A stretch of DNA of 64,000 nucleotides, from positions 2,966,764 through 3,030,763 of the forward strand of contig OV121094.1 in assembly GCA_921293015.1 (NCBI GenBank), read 5' to 3'. Every line of letters starts with the position of its first letter. The first letter of the stretch is position 1. The notes beneath the pieces are model-generated. The model made no database searches and was not told the DNA's origin. It saw nothing but the letters and a program-made list of their open reading frames with translations. A program made the translations under genes and the position numbers. Positions 1-9,855 of the stretch are shown one piece after another. Origin of the DNA: Phorcus lineatus. Lineage: Eukaryota > Mollusca > Gastropoda > Trochida > Trochidae.

Positions 1-951
1 TTTGATGATTCAACTTTACAATCTAAAAAGGCTTTAGTATATTGAGATCTCTATCAAAGCTAAATCTTTTCGAGGTCATGAATTTTTCAAAATCTTAGAC
101 TCGAAAGTTACTCCAATTGTTCTATATGGAGCTGAAGTTTTGGGATTAGATTGTAATATCAATTCTAATTTCGAGAAAGTGCAAACTCTCGCGTTTAAAC
201 ATTTACTTTTTTACTTTATGTTGTATTATCAGCTTCTAACCAGGTTTATCTATGCCTACAAACGCTGTGTCAAATATTGGGACACGTTGTTGAATATACC
301 GGTGTCTCGTTTTCCTAAAAAGTGCTATAATTTAATGGTGTTGGATGTATATCATGGTAGAACTAATTGGGCCTCCAAACTTAGGTTTTTACTGAATTGT
401 ATGGGATATGGCTACGTATAGAAGAGACAGTACAACGCTCATTTTGACTCTTTCATTTCTGAATTTATGGATAGGGCACAGGACATGTACATGTATGTCA
501 ACGGCTGGCATGAATCAGTAACTGTCAGCTCAACGCATTCATATTCGCTATATAAACAGGTATCTGGTTTGGAAAATTATATGAGTTGTATTGATGTGAA
601 CAAATTCCTTGTTGCTCTTGCAAAGCTTCAATTCAGCTCGCATCAATTAAATATTGAACCTGGTGATATACCTATAAGCCAAGGCGTTTCAGGTTATGAC
701 AAATGGTTATATCATTTTGTTTTGCTTTGCCCCGCCTACGATCACCTTCGCACGTTATATATGCATGTAAAATATTACAACTATCCTTCTTAGCATAAGT
801 TTAATACCTTGATGTCTGTATGTTTTTGTATTAAGAAACCTGGCTATGTATGTTTATTATGCATTTAAGCTGCGTAATAGCCGCTTGATGGCTATATGAT
901 TCCACTATATTATGGACCGATGACCTACATACACCTTAATAAAAGACTTTA
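1..951 (+). mobile_element. LINE retrotransposon 3' fragment (degenerate)
   Basis: A 5'-truncated piece of a non-LTR retrotransposon, cut by the left edge. Reading from about position 110 gives a segment with the LYGAEV-type motif found just after the reverse-transcriptase core of many invertebrate LINEs, followed by a tryptophan- and lysine-rich C-terminal region. The frame is interrupted by a TAG at 419-421 and reopens at 467-793 in the same frame. The CxxC half of the terminal zinc knuckle is missing, and only the later part (LLCPAYDHL) remains. The same family is recognisable in opposite orientation at 1361-2188 (shared RFPKKCYN/RIPKKCYN, SCID and SSH motifs). After the last readable part there is an AT-rich tail with AATAAAAG near 938. 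It encodes nothing functional. The family level (non-LTR) is fairly sure; the clade is not. Confidence 0.72.
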
Positions 952-969
952 ACGGTATAATTTTTACTT

Positions 970-1285
970 CGATAAGAAAATATCAACTAAATATGGACAC
1001 TCCGTAACAGTGCATATGATGTTCTCATGTTTTGAGATGCAATAATTCACGCCACATCCGGTTAAACAGTAAAACGAATTTATTTTTATGGAAATAAAAA
1101 GTTGTATTGAATCTCTTGTATGAACTCTTCACCATCACTACTAAATCATTAGTGAGGGATATGGATTACCTTCAACGCCGAGGTTGACCAGGGCAAATAG
1201 TACCAAAAACGACGGCATCTATGAAAGATAATGAACATTTTAAGAATCGTCGTAGAAGAACCGCCAGACAGAGAGATTAAGAACT
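970..1285. repeat. Copy A of duplicated alginate-lyase intron block
   Basis: This stretch is closely similar to 8980-9450: both carry the CCGTAACAGTGC, ATGTTTTGAGATG and GTAGAAGAACCGCCA segments in the same order and orientation. In copy B the block lies in the intron upstream (minus-strand sense) of the PL14 exon. In copy A a LINE fragment adjoins it on the left and a second one follows it on the right. It is non-coding in both copies. Confidence 0.75.
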
Positions 1286-1360
1286 GGGGGTTCCGTCCAA
1301 TCAATCTTTATTTCGGTACTGAAGAGGCCTCAGGCCTATAGTACATATATACAAAAGTAG

Positions 1361-2188
1361 TTAACACTTTAGTGATAAAACATATGTTCTGTACTTCATT
1401 GCATTGTAGATGTACATAGCCAGATTTTGTAGTGTAATTTGATTTTTACTGTTCATAAGATTACAGAATTTTATAATACTTGGATGGACATAGTAGTACT
1501 GTTTAATATACTTACATCGTAATGCATTATATACTGGACAAATAAAAAGAAAATGGTATTCGTCTTCTATTTCATTTAAAGTACAAAGTGTACATATTCG
1601 GTCTTCCTTTTTAACATTTTTATATCTACCAGTTTCGATTAATAAATCGTGTGAAGAGCATCGAAAGCGTGCTAGAGACCGCCTAAATTTTCTTATATCA
1701 ATACATGACAAGTAGGTTTCTTTGAATAAGTCGTGTTTAAATTGTGAATAGTAAAAACATTTACTTGACAAATGAGTTTTATCACACCATGTTTGAAGAT
1801 AAATGTCTTTAAGTCGAACAGTTAGGGAATTAATGAATAGTGATTGAAATTCTACATATTGATCATTCCATATATTTCCAAAGCCAATAGCAAATAAAAA
1901 GTTTCTAACCTGAGATACCCAATTTCTTTGTCCATTCTTGTCATACAATAACATCATATTATAACATTTTTTTGGTATTCTTTTATGAGACATAGCTAAA
2001 AGTTTCAACCAATATTTGACTGCATTTATAGAGGCGTAGATATAAAGTGGAAACCTTCCTAGTTCTCCATAAACCATAACACTAGGTGTACTTAATTTTA
2101 CTCCTAGATATTTTTTACATGCAAATAGATGAACCTTTTCAATTATATCTATATTTGGTAAACTGGGGGTTAAAACCCAAATAACCAC
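1361..2188 (-). mobile_element. LINE ORF2 C-terminal fragment, open frame of 275 codons
   Basis: An open frame encoding the C-terminal part of a non-LTR retrotransposon polyprotein, downstream of the reverse transcriptase. It ends with a CX2CX9HX4C zinc knuckle (ICTLC followed by DEYHFLFICPVY), the typical terminal CCHC of invertebrate LINE ORF2 proteins. No endonuclease or reverse-transcriptase catalytic motif is present, so this is a 5'-truncated, non-autonomous copy; the annotated start is only the first Met of the surviving frame. The frame is intact over 828 bases, unlike the related plus-strand fragment at 1-951, so this insertion is probably younger. Its 5' side (higher coordinates) abuts a 62-bp block that is inverted relative to the paralogous locus at 9459-9519. 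Confidence 0.8.
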
Positions 2189-2241
2189 AGCCTTTTGTGT
2201 GTCAGTTCATCTATCATATCATTCTTACATCATGTTGTACT
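2180..2241 (-). repeat. 62-bp block inverted relative to copy B
   Basis: The reverse complement of this block matches 9459-9519 (shared TACAACATG, TGTAAGAAT, GATGAACTGACA and GGTTATT words), while the flanking parts of copy A are in the same orientation as copy B. A second, directly oriented AAAGGC-xx-TGGTTAT word lies at about 2388-2402. This is what an inversion that carried the LINE fragment together with its left flank would leave. Confidence 0.6.
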
Positions 2242-2255
2242 GTAATGTAATATCC

Positions 2256-2328
2256 GCGAATGTCACTGTTTCATTTGAAAAAAAATATGCTGAATTGTTT
2301 CTGTAAAAAATAAAACAGTGACATTCGC
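2256..2328. repeat. Short inverted repeat (16-bp arms)
   Basis: GCGAATGTCACTGTTT at 2256-2271 is repeated exactly as its reverse complement at 2313-2328, giving a 41-base loop. It has no counterpart at the matching place in copy B, so it is probably a small foldback insertion specific to copy A. A function as an RNA hairpin is not indicated. Confidence 0.6.
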
Positions 2329-2588
2329 AGAAATCCCAATAAAGAACAGCTTTATGTTGGAAAGTTATAATAATATAATGGAAACACAAAAGGCATTGGT
2401 TATCAGGGTTTTCAAATTGCAGTCATTGTACTACATATTTATATGTATTTATCTCCAAAATTAAAGGTTTGATTACTATGTCTACTATAACCTTTTGGTT
2501 GATTTGATGTATCCATGACCAAACGATAGAATAAAATAACATACAGAATATTTTAGATAGAGACAACAGAGAAATTAGTAAAACTTAC

Positions 2589-2726
2589 ATCCGCAACGAG
2601 CGGTTTCTTCAACACGAATGTAAACCAGCGAGATAGGATCCTTATCTAATGTTGCTTTTATCGTGTCGCCAGCTTTGAAACGAGAAACATATACATAAGC
2701 ATATGTCTTAGCATAGGTGCATGTGA
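2589..2726 (-). CDS. Candidate intact upstream exon of an alginate-lyase-type gene (copy A)
   Basis: An unannotated 138-nt exon read on the minus strand: acceptor AAG at the high-coordinate side (AG at 2727-2728) and donor GTAAGT at 2588 downwards. It encodes about 45 residues in one open frame (YVYVSRFKAGDTIKATLDKD in the middle, ending VEETARCG). It both starts and ends in phase 1, which is the phase the PL14 exon 7774-8549 needs. I do not recognise the domain; alternating hydrophobic residues suggest beta strands. A paralogous but broken exon at 9711-9855 lies directly upstream of the PL14 exon, which is the reason to link this exon to the alginate-lyase family. The PL14 exon belonging to copy A is not in the window or has been lost. 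Exon structure fairly likely; function inferred from context only. Confidence 0.55.
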
Positions 2727-3210
2727 CTTAACAAAATCACGTTCCTGTAGACAGGTGGCGTTTAATCTATGAAACCGTTAACCTTCAGATACAATTAACA
2801 ATAACAAGATTGATCTACACTTTATTTGTTCAGTTTTTAAACACCAAGTTTTGACACGTTTTCTACTAAACAATCTTCATGATTTGACAATTATGTTTCG
2901 CCTTTATGTCCCGACCAATGAATGAACTGAATGAATATGACATTCCAACGTTGGCCGCATAATGATGTCTAATATTGTCAATTGATGTCTAATGATATAT
3001 TATGATGTTTTATGATATTTTATCATTTTCAATGATATATTATGATGACAAATGATGTACTCCATATCAGAGGATGTTGTATTGTTTTCTATAACGTCTA
3101 ATGATGTCAAATGTTATTGATGAGGTATGATTTACAAGATTTTGAATGACGTATTATCTGTTCTCATGATGTTTTATGATGTATTATAATAATATATTAA
3201 AATATTATAA
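2727..3210. repeat. Copy A upstream intron plus degenerate satellite flank
   Basis: From 2727 to about 2960 the sequence is paralogous to 9856-10085 (shared ACGTTCCTGTAGACAGGTGG and ATGTTTCGCCTTTATG). From about 2960 it becomes a degenerate ATGATGT/TAATGATAT-rich repeat that leads into the regular 20-bp array. No coding signal was seen. Confidence 0.65.
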
Positions 3211-3828
3211 TGATGCATTATTGTGTCTAATTTTGCATTATTTTGTCTAATGTTGCATTATTGTATCTAATGTTGCATTATTGTGTCTAATGATTCATTA
3301 TTGTGTCTAGTGTTGCATTATTGTGACTAGTGTTGCATTATTGTGTCTAATTTTGTTTTTTTGTGTCTAATGTTGCATAATGGTGTCTAATGTTGCATAA
3401 TTTTGTCTAATGTTGCATTATTGTGTCTAATGTTGCATTATTGTGTCTAATGTTGCATTATTGTATCTAATGTTGCATTATTGTGTCTAATGATTCATTA
3501 TTGTGTCTAGTGTTGCATTATTGTGTCTAGTGTTGCATTATTGTGTCTAATTTTGTTTTTTTGTGTCTAATGTTGCATAATGGTGTCTAATGTTGCATAA
3601 TTTTGTCTAATGTTGCATTATTGTGTCTAATGTTGCATTATTGTGTCTAATGTTGCATTATTGTATCTAATGTTGCATTATTGTGTCTAATGATTCATTA
3701 TTGTGTCTAGTGTTGCATTATTGTATCTAATGTTGCATTATTGTGTCTAATGATTCATTATTGTGTCTAATGTTGCATAATGGTGTCTAATGTTGCATTA
3801 TTCTGTCTAATAATGCACCATTTTGTCC
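3211..3828. repeat. 20-bp satellite with 200-bp higher-order period
   Basis: About 30 head-to-tail copies of a 20-bp unit (TTGTGTCTAATGTTGCATTA), in exact 20-bp register. Variant monomers recur at a distance of exactly 200 bp: the TTTTGTTTTT monomer at 3351 and 3551, the TGATTCATTA monomer at 3291, 3491 and 3691, the TTGTATCTAA monomer at 3261, 3461 and 3661. The array is thus a ten-monomer higher-order repeat, about 2.5 units long, with one visible substitution between the first two units over 3261-3400. Confidence 0.95.
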
Positions 3829-3842
3829 TTAACAAATATAAA

Positions 3843-4157
3843 GGTCGATTCCTACATTGTGAAGGGCTCACACCTTGTCTATATGTTGAACTGAGGGAGT
3901 ATTTGGGCCGATTCCTAGATTGTAAACAGCTCACAACTAGTCTTTAGGTAGAAATGAGTGAGTTTTGCGGCGGATTCCTAGATTTTGAAGAGCTCACAGC
4001 TCGCCTTGATGTCAAACTGAGGGAGTATTGGGGTCGAGTCCAAGATTATGAGGAGCTCACAGCTCGCCTTTATGTCAAACTGAGGGGGTGTAGGGGTCGA
4101 TTCCTAGATTGCGAAGGATATTATATTTTTTGTTTTTCTAAATGAACACTACAACAC
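3843..4157 (+). repeat. 63-bp tandem repeat, five units
   Basis: Units start at 3843, 3906, 3969, 4032 and 4095, exactly 63 bp apart, each beginning GG-(T/C)CGATTCCTA-like and containing a GAGCTCACA(G/A)CT core. Because 63 is a multiple of three, the repeat can stay open in one frame: 3954-4145 encodes a 21-residue repeat containing EELTARLxVKLR. There is no start context, splice site or homology that would make it a gene; a former coding or satellite origin cannot be separated. The last unit decays after about 4125. Confidence 0.88.
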
Positions 4158-4159
4158 TA

Positions 4160-5578
4160 AATATGTATCCAAAGAAGCTTTAGTCTACAACTATCGGTCA
4201 ACTGAACTATCTCGGTCTTTGTCATCTATATAATAAGAATTTCTTATAAATAATCATATACTTACTTATATGTGTGTGCTAACAGCCGGTGTTTAGATAT
4301 TTGCTGTATTGTGTGGATAAAAAAAATTTAACGAGTGGCGAGAAGAATGAATGACAATACTTTATTGATAAAGAAATTCGCAATAGATACGACATGTATA
4401 TTTATGATTAAGTAAACAAACGGGGACATTGTTTTACAACGACATGAGAATGTAAAAACGTCCTTTAAAAAGTATAAAGAAGTTGGTTATCACAGTCCTC
4501 ATGTTGCATTCACTTTCTTATACTGATTATGCCGTACCAAAAAAACGACTCCTTTCGAAAATGATTTCTTTATCAAGCAATGATACTACAAAATGAATCA
4601 ATACTGAATTATTTCATTGTTACAGTAATTCCTGTAATCGATTTTCGTTTATACCGTCGACATCAAATTGCGATGTTATACAATTATGTACTCCATAGCT
4701 TAAAAGAGGAAGTCCTTTTCCCATTAGCCTCTGTTACAAGTAGGTCAAATTAGCAATTCGGCGACAATTTACAACACGGACACCGTCCAAACTTGTTTTC
4801 ATTATAACATCGAACGTATTACAACTCTGCCTGACCTCCTTGTTGGAAGAAAATCTAAGCGCATTGCACAGGTGTTATAATAATAATAATAATAATCGCA
4901 TATTCATAATGCACCTCTAATACGCTCAAAGGTAAGCTCAAGGCGCTTCAGAATAGTTAAAGGTAGCATTCAGAATTAATATATAGAGGACATTGAACGA
5001 CGTCCCATTTAATAACATTTAATGGCCGAGTGAGTGGTTAGGTATTTATATATAACGAGCGAATTGTTAGTGTTTTATTCATTACTCGCTGTATTGTATC
5101 ATAAAAAAGCATGACAATAGCTGTTATTATTATTGGTGCCGCGCCGTTGACATTGAGATGTCATGCTTCAGTGACGTCAGTCGGCAAGTGATTTGATGAC
5201 TCATTGTGTAATGATATCGCAGATTTATTGAATAGAGGTTATCAGACATTTTTTGTCGAATTCCATGTATATCTCATCAAGTGAGCATAAATTTATATTT
5301 TCATGAGTGGCGCTGCCACGAGTGTCAATATAAAACTTTCTACAAGAAATGTCAAACGTTCTGTGTTTTAGCAATGCAAATGTCGTAAATGACCTTAACT
5401 CAATGAATAGAGTAGCAAGACCGCTTCGCTATCGCGGCAATCTAATGACGTCATTCCTTTAATAGATGAGAACAATAATGATTGGGTCTGGCCAAATATA
5501 AGAGTTGGTCTCATATATCAAACTATCCAATAAAAAATGGGTACTCGATTTGTACCGGAGAGTGAGAGACAGTGCATG
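4160..5578. other. Intergenic, no gene seen
   Basis: AT-rich sequence with no supported exon. It holds a short TAA microsatellite near 4878-4896 and scattered GACGTCA palindromes, for example near 5174 and 5448. Confidence 0.6.
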
Positions 5579-5580
5579 TA

Positions 5581-7095
5581 TACTCAGAACAAAAAGTTAA
5601 GCGCCACCAGAAATTAAACTAAAGTTTAACAGATACACGTAACTCACATGTATTCCTGATTATAGAGATGTATAAATTGGTATCCATTGGTAAAAAGGGT
5701 GTGCTGACTTGACAAAATTGACAACAATAAGTGGACTGCCTTACTTTTTACTGATCTATTGACGTGTTTTTCAGCAATTGTGGTGTGAAAACAACTATTG
5801 CTATGGCTGTTGTATCGGTCGACAAAACATAATGAGACTGCCCTAAAAAGTAACATTGCGGCCTTAAGAATAGTGAAAACCAGTATTAGGTCAATAGCTA
5901 GTGTATGACCCTTGTTCATTGATGATTTGATTGACCATCATCGCCACGGTACGTATGAGTCTCTGTATGACTTGTTTAGCAATTTGCTGCCACTCCTGAT
6001 GCATTTCTGCAAGCAACTCTACCAGGTATACGGCGACCAACAATATCCCATAGATGTTCTATCGGGTTCAAGTCGGGACTGCAAGCAGGCTACGGTAGCA
6101 TTGTTAAGGCTTCTCACTGTAGAATCTGTGTTACCATTCTGGCTCTGTGGGGTCTAGCATTGTCATCCATGTAAACTGGTCTTGTACGAAGAAGGTGGTT
6201 GTCGAAATGTAGAATAACCACAGGGAGAAGGATGTGATCTCGATATTTCTGAGCATAGAGCGTACCTGTAACAGGGCCATAACCACATTGAAAGGTTAGT
6301 TGGATATGTCTTGGTGCGAAACGGGTGTAAGCTTGTCGCCAAACACGAATTCGGCCATCCTTAATATGCAATAACATCCTACACTCATCAGCCCAATGGA
6401 TCCGGCGCTATGATGCCAAATTCCAACCCTACCTCGCTCAGAACACCTTAGACGTTTATTAATGTGCCGTAGTGTCAATTGCACATATTGTTAGGTCTAC
6501 TTGCCCTATAACCCGCTGGTCGAAGGCGAGTTCTGACGGTTAATATAGAAACCTTCCTGTTGGTAATCATGTTACCCCACAGTACTGGGGCACTAGTGAA
6601 GGGGAGATGTCTAACGTTCCGAATCAGCGCTCTGTCTTCACGTACAGAGATTAATGTCCAGATCTCACGGTCTTCACGTCATTGGTTTGGACGTGTTTTT
6701 GTACAAAACGTGTGATAACGTTGTAGTGATGCCTGGGTCCAACTGTTTGGCAATAGCTCTGCACAACATTCCGCTATCCAGCATACCAATTTTTCGCCCT
6801 GTCTCCCCTATTGATAATCTAGGCCTTGCCATAATTGAATCTCAATCATTTGTTCGAGACAAAAAAAACCCAGACAATATTGTTGCCACCTAAAAAGTGG
6901 ATTTCTCCAACTACACAAGCTCATGCTTTACTCATCGCACGACTAAAGTCGAAGTTTCACAAGCATTTGCGATTGTCTGCATCAATGTACGGGGAGTTAT
7001 TTATGCCATAAAACATCTTTGATATCATTTTCAACAACTTGTTAAAAAGATGTACTCAAATGAAATAAGTGGCGCTTAACTTACCGTTCTGAGTA
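5581..7095 (-). mobile_element. Tc1/mariner-type DNA transposon, degenerate, 1515 bp
   Basis: Terminal inverted repeats of 27 bp lie at 5581-5607 and 7069-7095 and agree at 24 positions (TACTCAGAAC at the outer ends, TTAAGCGCCAC at the inner ends). TA dinucleotides at 5579-5580 and 7096-7097 fit the Tc1/mariner target duplication. The transposase reads on the minus strand: an N-terminal segment near 6830-6690 beginning MARPRLSIGETG, a middle segment in 6484-6296, and a catalytic segment in 6377-6114 with GRIRVWR and the DNARPHRAR motif that carries the second catalytic Asp. Stops and frameshifts separate these pieces, so no intact transposase is made. The plus-strand open frames here are antisense shadows. 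Confidence 0.92.
6114..6837 (-). pseudogene. Broken Tc1 transposase gene
   Basis: Remains of the transposase inside the 5581-7095 element. The start region (about 6837 downwards) shows a helix-turn-helix-like N-terminus. Several in-frame stops follow between 6690 and 6500. The DDE-domain remnants continue to 6114 with GRIRVWRQAYTRFAPRHIQ and MDDNARPHRARMVTQILQ. The intact frame would be about 330-340 codons in this family; here no single frame exceeds about 87 codons. Confidence 0.85.
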
Positions 7096-7510
7096 TATAT
7101 AGAAATGAAGATTGATGTTTATCTGGAAGTTACTTGTGTGCTTGTATTACGTTGAACGTATGCAAGATCAAACTCTATTTAGTTCTTATAAACGCTTCTT
7201 GCATGATCATTTATAGAAAGAAGTTATCTCTTAAAGCCTTCTCGAGGTTCACCAAAGAACGAAATAGTACAGACTAAAGATTTGGCGGATTATATAGGGA
7301 ATGTCCAAATGATGTCATAGAAAAGTTACATTTTATAATGATGGAGATTGAAAACTCTAAGGAGACGTTATGTCCCGCCCAACTGTATCTCGTTTACAGC
7401 TGATATCAAAGCAGAAACGAAACAGAATGTATACAGTAAAGACGGTACAACTAACGTCGAAATAAAATAGCAAATCATTTCATTCTATGTAAATGAACCT
7501 CTGACCCACT

Positions 7511-7736
7511 GGTTCTTTGACGGCAGCATTCGCCTTTGCGCTAATTCTCCCATAAATACTTTTAGGAAAATATATGATTGTTGATGTCGAGAGAGGATAA
7601 ACTTGCAGCTTCAAACTATGGAAGGTTCTTTGACGGCCGCATTCGCCTTTGCGCTAATTCTCCCATAAATACTTTTAGGAAAATATCTGATTGTTGATGT
7701 CGAGAGAGGATAAACTTGCAGCTTCAAACTATGGAA
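7511..7736. repeat. 113-bp tandem duplication next to the alginate-lyase 3' end
   Basis: Two adjacent copies, 7511-7623 and 7624-7736, of a 113-bp unit, with very few differences (GGCAGC/GGCCGC, ATATATG/ATATCTG). Their near-identity suggests a recent event. The repeat ends 17 bases before the polyadenylation signal of the PL14 gene, so the duplication is just downstream of the mRNA 3' end. Confidence 0.95.
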
Positions 7737-7753
7737 AACATATAAATGCATAT

Positions 7754-7759
7754 TTTATT
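7754..7759 (-). terminator. Polyadenylation signal AATAAA of the alginate-lyase exon
   Basis: On the minus strand AATAAA lies 18 bases beyond the TGA at 7777-7779. This would give a very short 3' untranslated region. Confidence 0.6.
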
Positions 7760-7776
7760 CAAGGGTAAACACTGAT

Positions 7777-8549
7777 TCACCCAATGATGGTAGGGTGGGT
7801 GGTGTCATCAGACAGCACGAAGTTCTTGAAGTAAGCATAACAGTCATGAGAAGGCGCCCAGGAGCTTCCAGACCCTCCAAAGAAGGTTGATATGAAGATT
7901 CCGTCTACATGAATACTGGACTTCATGCGTAGAGCCACGTTGTTCAGGGTATAAACCAGTTTTCCATTGTACCAGACCTTGATGTAGCCGTTCGTCTTGC
8001 CAGGGTCATTCATGTGGACGGTCTGGGCGATGTTCTGCCACTTCCCTCTCTGGAACCTCCAGGATCCTCGGCCAAGAGAATACCCATACACGGAGTTGCA
8101 TTCCTTGTCATCACAGAAGCCATGGACCTGGTGATGTGTGTCTGGAATGTACCCATAAACCTCCCCGTCGCCTTCCCTCCTCCACATGAACCTCGTGGAG
8201 AAGCAGTTGTCAGAGTGACGTCCTCCAGAGCAGTTTGTCCATCCACCGAACAGACCTGGCAGTTTTCCTCCCTTGTTGAAGTCAAAGTTCTTGTCGAAGT
8301 AGAGGTCGTAGCTCAGGGTCATTGTGTCTCTGTGAGAGGTAGGTGTTGCATAGAACTGGAGTCCTTCGTTTGGTCTGTGTCCAATGACATGTCCTTTCTG
8401 GTAGAAGACTTTGAGGACGTGGTTTGATCCCCCTGCTGGGTCCTTCACAACTGATCCGCTACCGTGATCGAAGGAGTTAGTTGGGAGAGGATGCATTCCA
8501 TTCTTGTAGTCGTGAGGATCGATCTCTTTGTGGGTCCACAGAACGCGCC
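7777..8549 (-). CDS. Alginate lyase (PL14), 3'-terminal exon
   Basis: Terminal exon of a polysaccharide lyase family 14 enzyme, which cleaves alginate by beta-elimination and serves brown-alga digestion in gastropods. The exon begins after an acceptor (CCTACAG, AG at 8550-8551) with GG completing a split codon, and encodes 256 residues to TGA at 7777-7779. Numbering from the Met at 8496, residues implicated in PL14 catalysis are all present: Lys78 in KGGKLPGLFGG, Ser100 and Arg102 in CFSTRFMWR, Tyr114 and Tyr116 in EVYGYIP. Several cysteines (NCSGG, DNCF, FCDDKEC, HDCY) fit a secreted, disulfide-bonded digestive enzyme. The Met at 8496 is not the true start: the frame stays open upstream (RVLWTHKEIDPHDYKNG) to the acceptor. 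The signal-peptide exon was not found, and the nearest upstream exon candidate (9711-9855) is broken, so expression of this copy is uncertain. Family call very secure. Confidence 0.92.
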
Positions 8550-9710
8550 CTGTAGGAATGAATGTCTTTCAGTTAGTCCCAAAATTCATGCACAGACTCA
8601 AAGCATTTTTATGTGACAATTTTTACAATTGCCTGTGACATGTAAGGAGAATAGATTTGTACTGCATGTGACTGTTTTTGTATGGACCAACGGGGCCGCT
8701 TAGATGATATTTCGTACACAGAGTTCCTAAGATCGACTCATCGCTTGACAAGCAGTGGTGACTTCGTCCTCCAGAGTACACGAAACCTTTGATGTGATAT
8801 TTTATGAACGCTTCATCTCATCTGTCTGCCTTTTCGTTGTTTATTAGCATCACATGGGTGTTTAAATGCATCTTTCTGTTTTCCTGTCCGTTTGATACGA
8901 CTATAACATTTATTCATTTTGTAACACAAAAAAATTATCAGAATCCATCTATATATTTTACGACTGAATGTTCTCTTCCATAAGAAAATATCAACGAAAT
9001 GGTATTGGTAAAAACCCTTCAAGTGCAGAATCTAGCTGCGAGTTAGCATTGATGACAATTTCTATTTGCCATTTATCTATTGACTGAAATAATATCTTGA
9101 TAAAAAAGGAACTTTCATACATAGTACGTACAATCCGTAACAGTGCTTTTGTATTCATGTTTTGAGATGTAATTATTCACGTTATATCCTGTTAAACATG
9201 AGAAAGGTTTTACATCATGCAATAAAATCAGAAATTGTGTTGAATCTCATGTATGAGCTTCCCACCATCACTACAACATCCTTTTTGAGGGATATGGATT
9301 CCTTTAATCTAAAGAATATAATGACTATCAAACATTACCATCAACACCGAGGTTGATCAGGGCAACTAGCACCAGAAGCGACAGCATCTGTTAAGAATAA
9401 GGAATATTTTAAGCATCTTCGTAGAAGAACCGCCAAACAAAGAGATCAATCCCAAAACAATACAACATGGTGTAAGAATCATAAGATTGATGAACTGACA
9501 GACAAAGGCTTTGGTTATTATGATTTTCAAATGCATTCAGTAGAAACCATATGTTTAAACGAAACTATTCTCTAAGTCAACTTATTTATCTCCTATATTA
9601 AAGGTTTGATGTGAATGTATTCTCTTTCGTCTACTATGTCTATTTGGTAGATTTGAATCAAATAACAGAATGTTTTATATAGAGACAACATAGACAACAA
9701 TAGAACTTAC
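8550..9710 (-). other. Intron upstream of the PL14 exon (copy B)
   Basis: Non-coding sequence between the PL14 acceptor and the broken upstream exon. The part 8980-9450 is the paralogue of 970-1285, and 9459-9519 is the paralogue (inverted) of 2180-2241. No other exon was seen in it. Confidence 0.6.
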
Positions 9711-9855
9711 CTCCGCAACGAACGGTTTCCTCGACACGAATGTAAAACAGCGAGAAAGGCTCCTTATCTTATGTGGCTTTTATCGTGTTGCCTACTTTGA
9801 AAACGAGAAAAATATAAATATACATAAGCATATTTCTTAGCATAGATGCATGTGA
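9711..9855 (-). pseudogene. Broken paralogue of the 2589-2726 exon (copy B)
   Basis: Read on the minus strand it keeps the acceptor (AG at 9856-9857) and the GTAAGT donor (GT at 9710-9709) of its paralogue and most of its sequence. It is 145 nt instead of 138 and the extra seven bases destroy the frame. In the part that is still in register there is also a TAA where copy A has TTA (ACA-TAA-GAT against ACA-TTA-GAT). The end still reads FYIRVEETVRCG in phase 1. Including this exon in an mRNA would truncate the alginate lyase, so either it is skipped, the locus is a pseudogene, or the sequence contains assembly errors. Confidence 0.65.

Noticed and set aside
3211-3828. Possible CRISPR array
   Set aside because: The 20-bp units are directly adjacent without unique spacers, in an animal genome. 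It is a satellite.
6654-6893. 79-codon plus-strand ORF and the 81-codon ORF at 5912-6157
   Set aside because: Antisense to the Tc1 transposase remnants.
8010-8427. ORFs overlapping the PL14 exon in other frames
   Set aside because: Shadow frames of the well-supported lyase exon on both strands.
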